Source: an uncultured Christensenella sp. (GTDB lineage Bacteria; Bacillota; Clostridia; Christensenellales; Borkfalkiaceae). From it: DNA of 21,787 bases. A model generated the notes under the pieces. The model worked only from the letters and a program-made list of their open reading frames with translations. It was not told where the DNA came from and ran no database searches. Within the stretch, counting starts at the first letter, position 1, and each line of letters opens with the position of its first letter. The position numbers were made by a program, and so were the translations under genes. Positions 13,283 through 19,914 of the stretch are shown here, piece after piece. The DNA lies in NCBI GenBank assembly GCA_910576655.1, contig CAJTJC010000003.1, positions 115,115-136,901 on the forward strand, written 5' to 3'.

Positions 13283-14671
13283 TTACCTCTTATTAACAGT
13301 ATAACCGTCCTTGCTATCCTTGACAGTATAGCCTGCGGCGTCAATCTGCGCGCGCAGAGCGTCTGCCTGCGCCCAGTTTTTATCGAGCTTTGCCTGCCAG
13401 CGCTGCGCGGCAAGCTGCTTTACGCTTTCGGGAATTTGGGCGGGGTTCTTCTCTTCGACCTCCGCAAGGTACGCGCCCGCGTCCTTTTTAAACAGCCCCA
13501 AAAGCGAATACGCTTCGCGCACCGCCCTTACGTCGTCCGCGACCGATTTATCGCCGCGCGCAAGCTTTTTCGCCGCGTCCTTGAAGTATGCGAACAGGTC
13601 CGATATTGCGAGCGCGGTATTGAAGTCGTCGCTCATAACCGCGTCGAACCGCGCGCCGATTTCGGGATTAGCCCTGCCCTCGCCGAAACGCGCTTCCACT
13701 TCGCCTATAATCTTATAAAAGCCCGTAAGGTGCTTTTCCGCCTCGTCGAAGATACCGTCCACGATATTTATATCGTTGCGGTAGTTGGTTTGCAGCAGCG
13801 CGAATTTAACCGCCTCGTTGGTATATTTTTTCAGCAGGTCCTCCAAAAGCAGACTGTTGCCGAGGCTCTTGGACATCTTCTGACCGTTGACTTTTATAAG
13901 CCCGTTGTGCGTCCAGTACTTGGCGAACTGCTTGCCCGTCAGACTTTCCGACTGAGCTATTTCGTTTTCGTGGTGGGGAAAAATCAAATCCTTCCCGCCG
14001 CCGTGAATATCTATTTGCTCGCCGAACGCGGTACGGTTCATTGCCGAACATTCTATATGCCAGCCCGGGCGTCCCTTGCCCCAGCTGCTGTCCCAGCAGA
14101 TTTCGCCCTCTTTTGCCGCCTTCCACAACGCGAAGTCGGCGGGGCTGCGCTTGAATTCGCCGTTTTCCACCCTTACCCCGTCGAGCATATCCTCAACGGA
14201 GCGGTTGGAAAGGCAACCGTATTTCGGGAAGCTGCCTACGTCGAAATACACGTCGCCGTTAGCGGCCGCGTAGGCATGTCCGCCGTCTATCAGCTTTTGG
14301 ATAAAGTCGATTATATTTGCGATATTTTCGGTGGCTTTAAGCCATAGCGTCGGCTCGCCCACGTCGAAATCGGACATAATTCCGTCGATTTTTTTAATCA
14401 TGTCCGCGGCGTATTTATCAGCGGGAATTCCCGTTTCCTTAGCCTTTGCTATTATCTTGTCGTCTACGTCGGTATAATTCCTTGCATAGGTGACCTTATA
14501 TCCCTGCTTTTCGAGGAACCTGCGCATAATATCGTAGATAAGCGCCTGATAGCCGTGCCCTATATGCGCCTCGCCCGAGACGGTAATTCCGCACGCGTAC
14601 ATCTTTACCTTGCCCTCTTCCAAGGGGACGAATTCTTCTTTTCTGCGCGTAAGCGAATTATATATTTTCAT
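13283..14671 (-). CDS. cysS: Cysteinyl-tRNA synthetase
   Basis: Class I, zinc-dependent enzyme charging tRNA-Cys. The 462-residue product has normal length. Visible: MYACG with zinc ligand Cys27, HIGH (36-39), NYTDVDDKI (65-73), GWHIECSAM with Cys208, the zinc region HGGGKDLIFPHHENE (223-237), KMSKS (265-269), and a C-terminal anticodon-binding helical part. The sequence before HIGH (GITVSGEA) differs from the common PTVYDYI, so this is a divergent subgroup. GGAGG six bases before ATG fixes the start, which overlaps the cysE end by 14 bases. The order cysE-cysS couples cysteine synthesis with its use in translation; alaS follows after five bases. No T-box leader is visible upstream of the operon. 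Confidence 0.96.
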   Translation of the reverse strand: MKIYNSLTRRKEEFVPLEEGKVKMYACGITVSGEAHIGHGYQALIYDIMRRFLEKQGYKVTYARNYTDVDDKIIAKAKETGIPADKYAADMIKKIDGIMSDFDVGEPTLWLKATENIANIIDFIQKLIDGGHAYAAANGDVYFDVGSFPKYGCLSNRSVEDMLDGVRVENGEFKRSPADFALWKAAKEGEICWDSSWGKGRPGWHIECSAMNRTAFGEQIDIHGGGKDLIFPHHENEIAQSESLTGKQFAKYWTHNGLIKVNGQKMSKSLGNSLLLEDLLKKYTNEAVKFALLQTNYRNDINIVDGIFDEAEKHLTGFYKIIGEVEARFGEGRANPEIGARFDAVMSDDFNTALAISDLFAYFKDAAKKLARGDKSVADDVRAVREAYSLLGLFKKDAGAYLAEVEEKNPAQIPESVKQLAAQRWQAKLDKNWAQADALRAQIDAAGYTVKDSKDGYTVNKR

Positions 14672-15308
14672 TCTCTTCCTCCAAGCGTCTTATTCTCTCT
14701 TCCAGAGCGAAAGCACGCTCTCTCAACGAGCATATTTCCACGAGATACGGGTCGCGCCGCTGCTCGTCGCAGCCGCCGTCGGTTTTCTGTCCGTCAATGC
14801 GCACCACTCGCGCGGGCACTCCTACGACGGTCGCCCTGGCGGGTACGTTTTTGAGAACCACCGCCCCCGCGCCTATCTTGGCGCCGTCGCCTACGGTAAT
14901 ACCGCCGAGCACCTTTGCGCCCGCGGAAATTACGCAGTTTTCGCCTATCGTGGGGTGACGCTTGCCCGTCTGCTTGCCGGTGCCGCCCAACGTGCAGCCC
15001 TGATAAATAACCGTGCCCGCGCCCACCTCGGCGGTTTCGCCTATAACCACGCCGTGTCCGTGGTCGATAAACACGCCCGCCGCAATCTTAGCCGCGGGGT
15101 GAATTTCGATACCCGTAAAAAATTTGCACACCTGCGAGGTTATGCGCGCAAGCAGCTTTAAATGCATTCTATACAGTCTGTTAGCCCACCTGTGCCAGCT
15201 AAGCGCGTGCACGCCCGAATAAGTCAGCCAGATTTCGAATTTATTGCGGGCGGCGGGGTCGTTTTTCTTCGCCGCCGCTATGTCAAGCCTCAATCTTTTA
15301 AAAAACAC
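14658..15308 (-). CDS. cysE: Serine O-acetyltransferase
   Basis: Makes O-acetylserine from serine and acetyl-CoA, the first step of cysteine synthesis. From GTG at 15308 the product has 216 residues and begins MFFKRLRLDI, the usual N-terminus of short Gram-positive CysE; the in-frame TTG at 15359 would add 17 unrelated residues. Visible: helical N-part with DPAARNKFEIWLTYSGVHAL (17-36), the left-handed beta-helix of hexapeptide repeats (about 68-170) with active-site IDHGHGVVIGE (81-91), the GGTGK loop, RHPTIG (117-122), and the closing VVGVPARVV. The C-terminal helix (about 190-216) is longer than usual and rich in Arg and Glu. TATAAT ends six bases before GTG, so the mRNA is probably leaderless. 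First gene of cysE-cysS-alaS. Confidence 0.93.
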   Translation of the reverse strand: MFFKRLRLDIAAAKKNDPAARNKFEIWLTYSGVHALSWHRWANRLYRMHLKLLARITSQVCKFFTGIEIHPAAKIAAGVFIDHGHGVVIGETAEVGAGTVIYQGCTLGGTGKQTGKRHPTIGENCVISAGAKVLGGITVGDGAKIGAGAVVLKNVPARATVVGVPARVVRIDGQKTDGGCDEQRRDPYLVEICSLRERAFALEERIRRLEEENENI

Positions 15309-15314
15309 ACTATT

Positions 15315-15343
15315 ATTATATGGTTTAGGCTTTATATTTGCAA
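15315..15343 (-). promoter_or_regulatory. cysE-cysS-alaS promoter, leaderless layout
   Basis: TTGCAA (15338-15343), 17 bases, TATAAT (15315-15320) on the minus strand, then six bases to the GTG start. This leaves no room for a T-box or other leader. Confidence 0.75.
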
Positions 15344-15449
15344 GCAAAATTGTCGGCAATTCGGCACTATTTTTGCAACGCAGACGCTCGGAGGCGCGTT
15401 GTGTAAAAAATTAACAAATTTTTTAAAAACTCTGTTAAAAATTGTTGCC

Positions 15450-15485
15450 GTATCCTTGACTTTGGATACTATTATGTGCTAACAT
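15450..15485 (+). promoter_or_regulatory. Promoter and operator of the DeoR-family gene
   Basis: TTGACT (15456-15461), 18 bases, TAACAT (15480-15485). The inverted repeat GTATCC-N8-GGATAC (15450-15469) brackets the -35 box exactly. A bound regulator would block polymerase, which fits autorepression by the downstream protein. Confidence 0.6.
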
Positions 15486-15531
15486 AGGGTTAAGGAATTA
15501 AAGATTGTTAAAATTTCACACGGAGTAAAGT

Positions 15532-16290
15532 ATGAAAAGAGAAAGAATCGAAGAAATTGCAGAAATCTTGGACAAGCGCGGTAAAATGACGCTTGAACAG
15601 CTTGAAGAGGTTTTCCCCAACGTCTCGCAAATGACTTTGAGGCGCGACCTTTTCCAGCTTGAAGAGGACGGACGCATTATCCGCATCCGCGGCGGCGCAA
15701 TGTCGGTTAAAGAGGTACAGAAGGTTTCCGGCGAGGAATACACCAAAAAGACCACGATTAACACCGATGCGAAAATCGTTATCGCGCAGAAGGCTGCGGG
15801 GCTTATCGACGCCAATTCAAGCATATTCCTCGACGGTGGCACGACGGCGATGTATCTTTCCAAGGAAATGCCCGATTTGAAGTGCAACATCTTCACAAAC
15901 GGCATTGCCGTTGCAATGGAGCTTGCGCAGAAAAAGAACGTAAATATTACTATCGTGGGCGGTCAGCTTATGAGAGAGAACCTTTCCACCGCCTCGCCCG
16001 CGGCAAGGGAATACTTTGACAGAACGAATTTCGAAATTGCGATAGTTTCGGCAACGGCGTTCACTCCCGAGCAGGGCTTTTCCTGCAACAGCCAGATTGA
16101 AAGCGAGCTGCTGAAAAACGTCTTTACGAAGGCGCGCAACGTATATATGATGCTTGACAGCTCTAAGATAGGTAAAATCAACCCCTACACCTTCGCAAGA
16201 ATAGAGGATATAGACGTACTAATTACCGACGACCATTTCCCGAAGGAATACAAGGAACTGTTTGAAAGCAAAAACATAGTGGTTATGTAA
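15532..16290 (+). CDS. DeoR/GlpR-family transcriptional regulator
   Basis: The 252-residue product has the DeoR layout. The N-terminal winged helix-turn-helix (1-57) carries the signature VSQMTLRRDLFQLEEDGRI and then RIRGGA. A DeoRC sugar-phosphate sensor follows (about 78-235), with IFLDGGTTAMYL, FTNGIAVAMEL, IVGGQLM and DSSKIGK. Such proteins usually repress sugar or nucleoside catabolic genes until a phosphorylated sugar binds. GGAG six bases before ATG sets the start. It stands alone on the plus strand with its own promoter and terminator and no transporter or kinase beside it, so its targets lie elsewhere or are only itself. The effector cannot be named from the sequence. Confidence 0.92.
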   Translation: MKRERIEEIAEILDKRGKMTLEQLEEVFPNVSQMTLRRDLFQLEEDGRIIRIRGGAMSVKEVQKVSGEEYTKKTTINTDAKIVIAQKAAGLIDANSSIFLDGGTTAMYLSKEMPDLKCNIFTNGIAVAMELAQKKNVNITIVGGQLMRENLSTASPAAREYFDRTNFEIAIVSATAFTPEQGFSCNSQIESELLKNVFTKARNVYMMLDSSKIGKINPYTFARIEDIDVLITDDHFPKEYKELFESKNIVVM

Positions 16291-16295
16291 CTTAC

Positions 16296-16328
16296 AAAAA
16301 ATCCCGTCTGTTAAAGACGGGATTTTTT
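16296..16328. terminator. Bidirectional terminator between convergent genes
   Basis: AAAAAATCCCGTC and GACGGGATTTTTT are perfect 13-bp arms around a seven-base loop, with T-runs in both directions. It serves the DeoR gene and probably the minus-strand gene ending at 16341. Confidence 0.92.
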
Positions 16329-16340
16329 ATTATTCTGCGC

Positions 16341-16547
16341 TTAATCGCTCCACTTGTGCTTTTCAAGCGTTCTGTCCTTTACGTCGTCGTAAAATTCGAA
16401 ATACCTGCGGCGCAGCTCTTCGACGGTCATTGCCTCGCCGACGGGTCGCAGCAGCTCTTCAAGCTCTTCCTCGGAAAAGTCGGCAAGCGAAAACTCGCCG
16501 TCGTACTCCTCGGCAAGCCGCATCAAATCCCATTTGGAAACGCCCAA
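16341..16547 (-). CDS. Small acidic helical protein, unknown
   Basis: Not recognised. The start is a TTG at 16547, six bases after AAGGGGG and one base after the stop of the upstream lipoprotein gene, giving 68 residues (GVSKWDLMRLAEEYDGEF...). The upstream extension of the frame is rejected because it has no ribosome-binding site and reads as a basic, unrelated stretch. The product is acidic and helical, with FSEEELEELL and MTVEELRRRYFEFYDDV, without signal or membrane segment, so cytosolic. Tight coupling to the lipoprotein gene suggests co-expression, but no function can be given. Confidence 0.7.
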   Translation of the reverse strand: MGVSKWDLMRLAEEYDGEFSLADFSEEELEELLRPVGEAMTVEELRRRYFEFYDDVKDRTLEKHKWSD

Positions 16548-16548
16548 G

Positions 16549-17688
16549 TTATTCCCCCTTCGAGGTCTTTGCCTCTTCAAGCATTTCAAGGTACTTAGTC
16601 ATATCGCAGTCCCTGTCGGAATAGCTGTAATAGTACTGCGTGGACGAATCCGCGGTGCCTGCAAAGCCGTTTATTTTACCCTGCCATTTTTCCGCTACCG
16701 AATACATTCTGAACAGTCCGTTCTCCCATATTCTGAAAACAATAGACAGTCCCGAGCCGTCGTCACCACTCACCCATTCGCAGTCGTTAGAGCCGTTAGC
16801 CCTTCTCAGCATTTTAAGCGACGCCTCGTCGTTGTTTGCGACGTCGGTATCGACGGTCATAAAAATCAGGTAGCCCTCTACGCCGTTTTCCTCGCTCGCA
16901 TCGGGCAAAATTACGGCGTGCTTTACCATATTTTCGGCAAGTATATTTATGTTGGCGCGGATAGTTATATCGTCTTCGCCCGCAAAAGCGACTATGTCTT
17001 CCTCTATCTTATCGGGCTCGATATAATCGCCCTTAATCATCTCTATCTCGTGAACGCCCCAGTCCTTGCCCGTTGCCCAGTCGCATTCCAGCATCTCGAC
17101 CTCGAAAACGTCGCTCTTTTCGCCCTTTCTTATGTTCGAGCCTTCGAGACGGTACAGCAGGTCGGTTTCGTCGGTAATACGCGTCCTCGCGCTCTGAAAC
17201 AGGTCCCTGAACATACTTAACGCGCCCGTACAGTCGGCGTACTTTATTGTGTAATGGTATCTGTAACCGCAGGACTTCTCGGTTTCGTTTATCCTGAGAT
17301 AGTATTCCTGCTTCATTGCGTGGGCAGAGCCCGCGGAAATATCGGTCGTGCCCTCCTGCGCGGCGAAAAAAACGTACTGGTCTAACGTTCTCTCGTTATA
17401 GCACGCATAGGCAAAAAGCTTAGCCGCCGCCTCGCTCGCCGCAGCAATCACTTCCTCGTTTTCGTAATCGGTCTCGCCGCCGACGACGTGACCGTCCGCA
17501 ACCGCAAAATAATCCTCGATAGCTTTTTTGGAATATTGCTCGTAGGTCGCGCTCTGCGTAGGACTAACGTCCAAATCGCGGATAAGCTCGTCCGTGGTAA
17601 CCACTACGGACTCGGCGCAGCCGACTAAAAAGCATAGCGATATAAATGCCGAAGCTATTACGGGGACCGTCTTTTTTACGTTTTTCAT
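16549..17688 (-). CDS. Lipoprotein of unknown function
   Basis: Not recognised. From the ATG at 17688 (GAGG five bases upstream) the product has 379 residues with signal MKNVKKTVPVIASAFISL and lipobox LVGC, giving lipidated Cys24. A TTG 12 codons upstream is in frame but lies in the 17702-17725 hairpin and would spoil the signal peptide. The mature protein mixes helices (about 45-105) with beta-rich parts (about 125-345) such as YYLRINETEK and SIVFRIWENGLFRMYS, and ends with a charged helix. Five cysteines besides the lipobox are visible. It has its own promoter and a leader with two strong hairpins, and is followed at once by the small acidic gene. Confidence 0.85.
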   Translation of the reverse strand: MKNVKKTVPVIASAFISLCFLVGCAESVVVTTDELIRDLDVSPTQSATYEQYSKKAIEDYFAVADGHVVGGETDYENEEVIAAASEAAAKLFAYACYNERTLDQYVFFAAQEGTTDISAGSAHAMKQEYYLRINETEKSCGYRYHYTIKYADCTGALSMFRDLFQSARTRITDETDLLYRLEGSNIRKGEKSDVFEVEMLECDWATGKDWGVHEIEMIKGDYIEPDKIEEDIVAFAGEDDITIRANINILAENMVKHAVILPDASEENGVEGYLIFMTVDTDVANNDEASLKMLRRANGSNDCEWVSGDDGSGLSIVFRIWENGLFRMYSVAEKWQGKINGFAGTADSSTQYYYSYSDRDCDMTKYLEMLEEAKTSKGE

Positions 17689-17701
17689 AATTGCCTCATA
17701 T

Positions 17702-17744
17702 TTTGCGTTTGCTTGCAAACGCAAATCAGGCGTACGCCTGATTT
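17702..17744. repeat. Two abutting perfect palindromes in the lipoprotein leader
   Basis: TTTGCGTTTGC-TT-GCAAACGCAAA (17702-17725) is an 11-bp-arm hairpin. Sharing three bases with it, AAATCAGGCGT/ACGCCTGATTT (17723-17744) is a 22-bp perfect palindrome. Both lie within the expected 5' leader of the lipoprotein mRNA, ending about 14 bases before the start codon. They could be an RNA control element or an inserted intergenic repeat. Confidence 0.75.
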
Positions 17745-17766
17745 ATGTCATATATTTTCGTTACTG

Positions 17767-17795
17767 ATTATACCACTTCGGTTTATTCATAGCAA
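17767..17795 (-). promoter_or_regulatory. SigA promoter of the lipoprotein gene
   Basis: TTGCTA (17790-17795), 17 bases, TATAAT (17767-17772) on the minus strand; leader of about 72 bases. Confidence 0.8.
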
Positions 17796-17799
17796 CTGT

Positions 17800-18669
17800 T
17801 TAGACGGCTTTTTCTTCAATAAACGCCGCAGACCAAAGCGGAACGCCGAACTGCTCTGCTATATGTGCGCACTTGCAGGTAAACGCATAGAACGCATTAA
17901 AGCCCTCGCCGTACAGCGTTTCAAGGTTGCCCAGCCCCTTGGAAAGCAGCACGTCCGCGCCGCGCATTGCGTCAAGCGTTTCTTTGGAAATTTCTTTCAG
18001 ATAAGTCCCGGGAACGTCAGTGCCGTTGGGTATTACCCGCGCAAAGCCGCCAAGACCAACCTCTTCGGCGTCGGTCAGCGTAACGTCGTTTATTACGGGC
18101 TTGCCTCGCACGACGGAGGTTACCGATATTTTCGGATAGCACGCAAGAATAACGCGAATGAGAATTTTGTCAAGCACTATTTCGCCGCAGTTGTCGTGCA
18201 GAACACATAGCGCCCCCGCGCCTGCGAGCCTGCGCTTAAAGCTCGACAAAACCGCGCAGTCCACACTCGCCCTGCGAGCAGCGGACATAACCGTTTCGAT
18301 GCTGTCGCCGCTCAAATCGCTTAAACGCGCAAAATCGATATAGTTTGCCGCCGTTGCGTACTTTAACGCCTCGGCAAGCGGGTCGGGGGCGGACGTTATC
18401 AGCGCGTAAAGCTCGGGCTCAAGAGACAGAAGCCGCCTGTTGAAGAGAGATTTTTCCGCCGAATAGTCTATAATTCCTCCGAAAATATCGCGGTGCAATA
18501 AATTAATATCGCGCGCCAGCAAGGGCGCGCAATAGTCGTCGGGTGGATTGTCGCAAAGCTGCTTTACGCCTTGCTTAAATAATTCGTATCCGTCGCCGTC
18601 CTTAGCTTTCGCCACCTTTTTAAGCTGGCTGTTGTAAAGACAGGCGCGACATTCGTCGTTAAATTTCAT
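17800..18669 (-). CDS. DUF89 / ARMT1-like metal-dependent phosphatase
   Basis: The 289-residue product matches stand-alone prokaryotic DUF89 proteins, proposed to hydrolyse damaged or side-product sugar phosphates. Seen: N-terminal CRAC (7-10), a typical metal-binding pair of this subgroup; helical region (30-155); then the metal site HDNCGEIVLDK with Asp159-Asn160; VVRGKPVINDVT with Asn194-Asp195; TDVPGTYL; and ADVLLSKGLGNLETL with Asp239 and Lys244. All expected active-site positions are present. The ATG overlaps the end of the GNAT gene by 11 bases and has no Shine-Dalgarno, so it is probably translated by coupling. The substrate is unknown. A rather variable C-terminus ends FIEEKAV. Confidence 0.88.
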   Translation of the reverse strand: MKFNDECRACLYNSQLKKVAKAKDGDGYELFKQGVKQLCDNPPDDYCAPLLARDINLLHRDIFGGIIDYSAEKSLFNRRLLSLEPELYALITSAPDPLAEALKYATAANYIDFARLSDLSGDSIETVMSAARRASVDCAVLSSFKRRLAGAGALCVLHDNCGEIVLDKILIRVILACYPKISVTSVVRGKPVINDVTLTDAEEVGLGGFARVIPNGTDVPGTYLKEISKETLDAMRGADVLLSKGLGNLETLYGEGFNAFYAFTCKCAHIAEQFGVPLWSAAFIEEKAV

Positions 18670-19225
18670 AGTTGTTGAGGTATTTAATAAGAAGTATGCT
18701 GTCCTGATACGCGCCCTTCATATTCTTATAGGCGCGCGGGAAACGGCACATTGCCTTAAAGCCGTATTCGGTGCAGAGTATGAACGCGGGCGTGTTTCCG
18801 TCAAGCACGGTGGTTTCAAACTGCTCGTAGGCGACCTTGCTTGCAAAGTCGAACGACAGCTTCATAAGCGACGCACCGAGACCCGTGCCCCTGAACTCCT
18901 CCGTTATGGCAATGGAAAGAGTTGCGCGGTGGCTCTGCTTTTCGTTTTCCGAAACTCTCGCAACTATGCAATAGCCGATTAGCTTGTCCTCGAAGTATAC
19001 GCCCAGCATTATCTGGCGCTTTGATTTTTCGTAATCTTTAATCTGCTTGCGGATTTGCCTTTTTTTGATTTCCTCAACCTCAGTCGGATTAAGCTCTAAC
19101 AGGTCGTTTTTGTGGTAAACCTTGCTCATGAGTTTAAGAACCTTCGCTGCTTCGGAAGGTCTTACGGTCCTTACTCTGACCGTAGTCCCGTTTTTCAGAT
19201 TAAAGTCTCTTCCCTGCATTCTCAT
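18659..19225 (-). CDS. GNAT-family N-acetyltransferase
   Basis: The 188-residue product has the GNAT fold: N-terminal strand and two helices (15-70), strands LGVYFEDKLIGYCIVARV (74-91) and ATLSIAITEEF (101-111), the acetyl-CoA pyrophosphate loop RGTGLGASLM (112-121), and the C-terminal EYGFKAM pattern. It transfers acetyl from acetyl-CoA to an amine that cannot be named here. ATG at 19225 is preferred over the ATG two codons later, because it lies exactly six bases after TATAAT; neither has a Shine-Dalgarno. It is the first gene of a pair with the DUF89 phosphatase (11-base overlap), so both may act on one small-molecule problem. Confidence 0.9.
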   Translation of the reverse strand: MRMQGRDFNLKNGTTVRVRTVRPSEAAKVLKLMSKVYHKNDLLELNPTEVEEIKKRQIRKQIKDYEKSKRQIMLGVYFEDKLIGYCIVARVSENEKQSHRATLSIAITEEFRGTGLGASLMKLSFDFASKVAYEQFETTVLDGNTPAFILCTEYGFKAMCRFPRAYKNMKGAYQDSILLIKYLNNYEI

Positions 19226-19231
19226 AAGTCG

Positions 19232-19260
19232 ATTATATCATATAAAAATGTTAAATGCAA
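19232..19260 (-). promoter_or_regulatory. GNAT-gene promoter, leaderless layout
   Basis: TTGCAT (19255-19260), 17 bases, TATAAT (19232-19237) on the minus strand, then six bases to the ATG. Diverges from the similar promoter at 19291-19319. Confidence 0.8.
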
Positions 19261-19290
19261 TTATTTTTAAAAAATTCTTACATTAACTCT

Positions 19291-19319
19291 TTGCATTTAT
19301 ATTTTAATTTCGTTATAAT
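19291..19319 (+). promoter_or_regulatory. P-loop kinase promoter, leaderless layout
   Basis: TTGCAT (19291-19296), 17 bases, TATAAT (19314-19319), then six bases to the ATG at 19326. The -35 box and the next three bases (TTGCATTTA) equal those of the divergent GNAT promoter. Confidence 0.8.
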
Positions 19320-19325
19320 AGATTT

Positions 19326-19883
19326 ATGAAAAAACTTGTCTTAATTACGGGTGATTTGGCGTCGGGTAAATCCACATTTGCTGATATTGCAGGTAAAAAA
19401 TTCGGCGTGCCCGTTTTTCATAAAGATACTGTTAAAGAGGTACTTAGCGTAACATTTCCATTTACCGGCAGAAGTGAAAATCTTAAACTTTCCAAAGCGA
19501 CTATGGACGTTTTAAAATATATATTCCTCTCTTCGGCTAAATGCGGAAACGACTTGATTCTGGAAGCCAATTACCACGCAGAGCAGTTAAATGAAATGTT
19601 CTGTCTCGCGGAAAAAGAAGGATATTCACATTTGGTTATCGTACTGCAAGGCGATATTGATATTCTGTATAATAGATATATAAACAGAATTAAAAACGAA
19701 AACCGCCATCCCGTGCATCTGTCTACAAACTTTGATATTAAAGAAAATTTTGAAAACTACGTCAAAAATACACGATTGCCTAATATCAATGGTTATGTTT
19801 TAAAACTTAATGCAGATACTTTCGAGTATCAGACAGATAAAAAAACTTTTCAAATAATAGAAAAATTTATAACAGGCAATTAA
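19326..19883 (+). CDS. P-loop kinase-like NTPase, unknown substrate
   Basis: The 185-residue product starts MKKLVLITG and carries Walker A GDLASGKST (9-17). It has the compact size of small-molecule kinases of the AAA_33 / zeta-toxin-like class. A strand LILEANYH near 79 may carry the catalytic or metal acid, SHLVIVLQGD (about 100-109) looks like the core strand before the lid, and RYINRIKNENRHP is a likely lid with the phosphate-binding arginines. No antitoxin-like partner is next to it. The gene is much more A+T-rich than its neighbours (18 G+C in 19621-19680 against 31 in 18901-18960) and lies on the minority strand, so recent acquisition is likely. It probably has a leaderless mRNA. Substrate: unknown; antibiotic, nucleoside or sugar are all possible. 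Confidence 0.82.
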   Translation: MKKLVLITGDLASGKSTFADIAGKKFGVPVFHKDTVKEVLSVTFPFTGRSENLKLSKATMDVLKYIFLSSAKCGNDLILEANYHAEQLNEMFCLAEKEGYSHLVIVLQGDIDILYNRYINRIKNENRHPVHLSTNFDIKENFENYVKNTRLPNINGYVLKLNADTFEYQTDKKTFQIIEKFITGN

Positions 19884-19908
19884 AAAACACGCCTAAGGCG
19901 TGTTTTTT
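19882..19908. terminator. Bidirectional terminator between kinase and BI-1 genes
   Basis: AAAAAACACGCCT and AGGCGTGTTTTTT are perfect 13-base arms around one base, with A/T-runs on both sides. It overlaps the kinase stop codon and lies six bases from the convergent stop at 19915. Confidence 0.9.
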
Positions 19909-19914
19909 AATGTA

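Noticed and set aside
15344..15531. T-box or other riboswitch upstream of cysE or the DeoR gene
   Set aside because: No T-box core sequence, stem array or terminator/antiterminator pair is visible, and the cysE promoter leaves no leader.
19326..19883. Zeta-type toxin with antitoxin
   Set aside because: There is a Walker A motif but no small partner gene within the same transcript; a plain small-molecule kinase is as likely.
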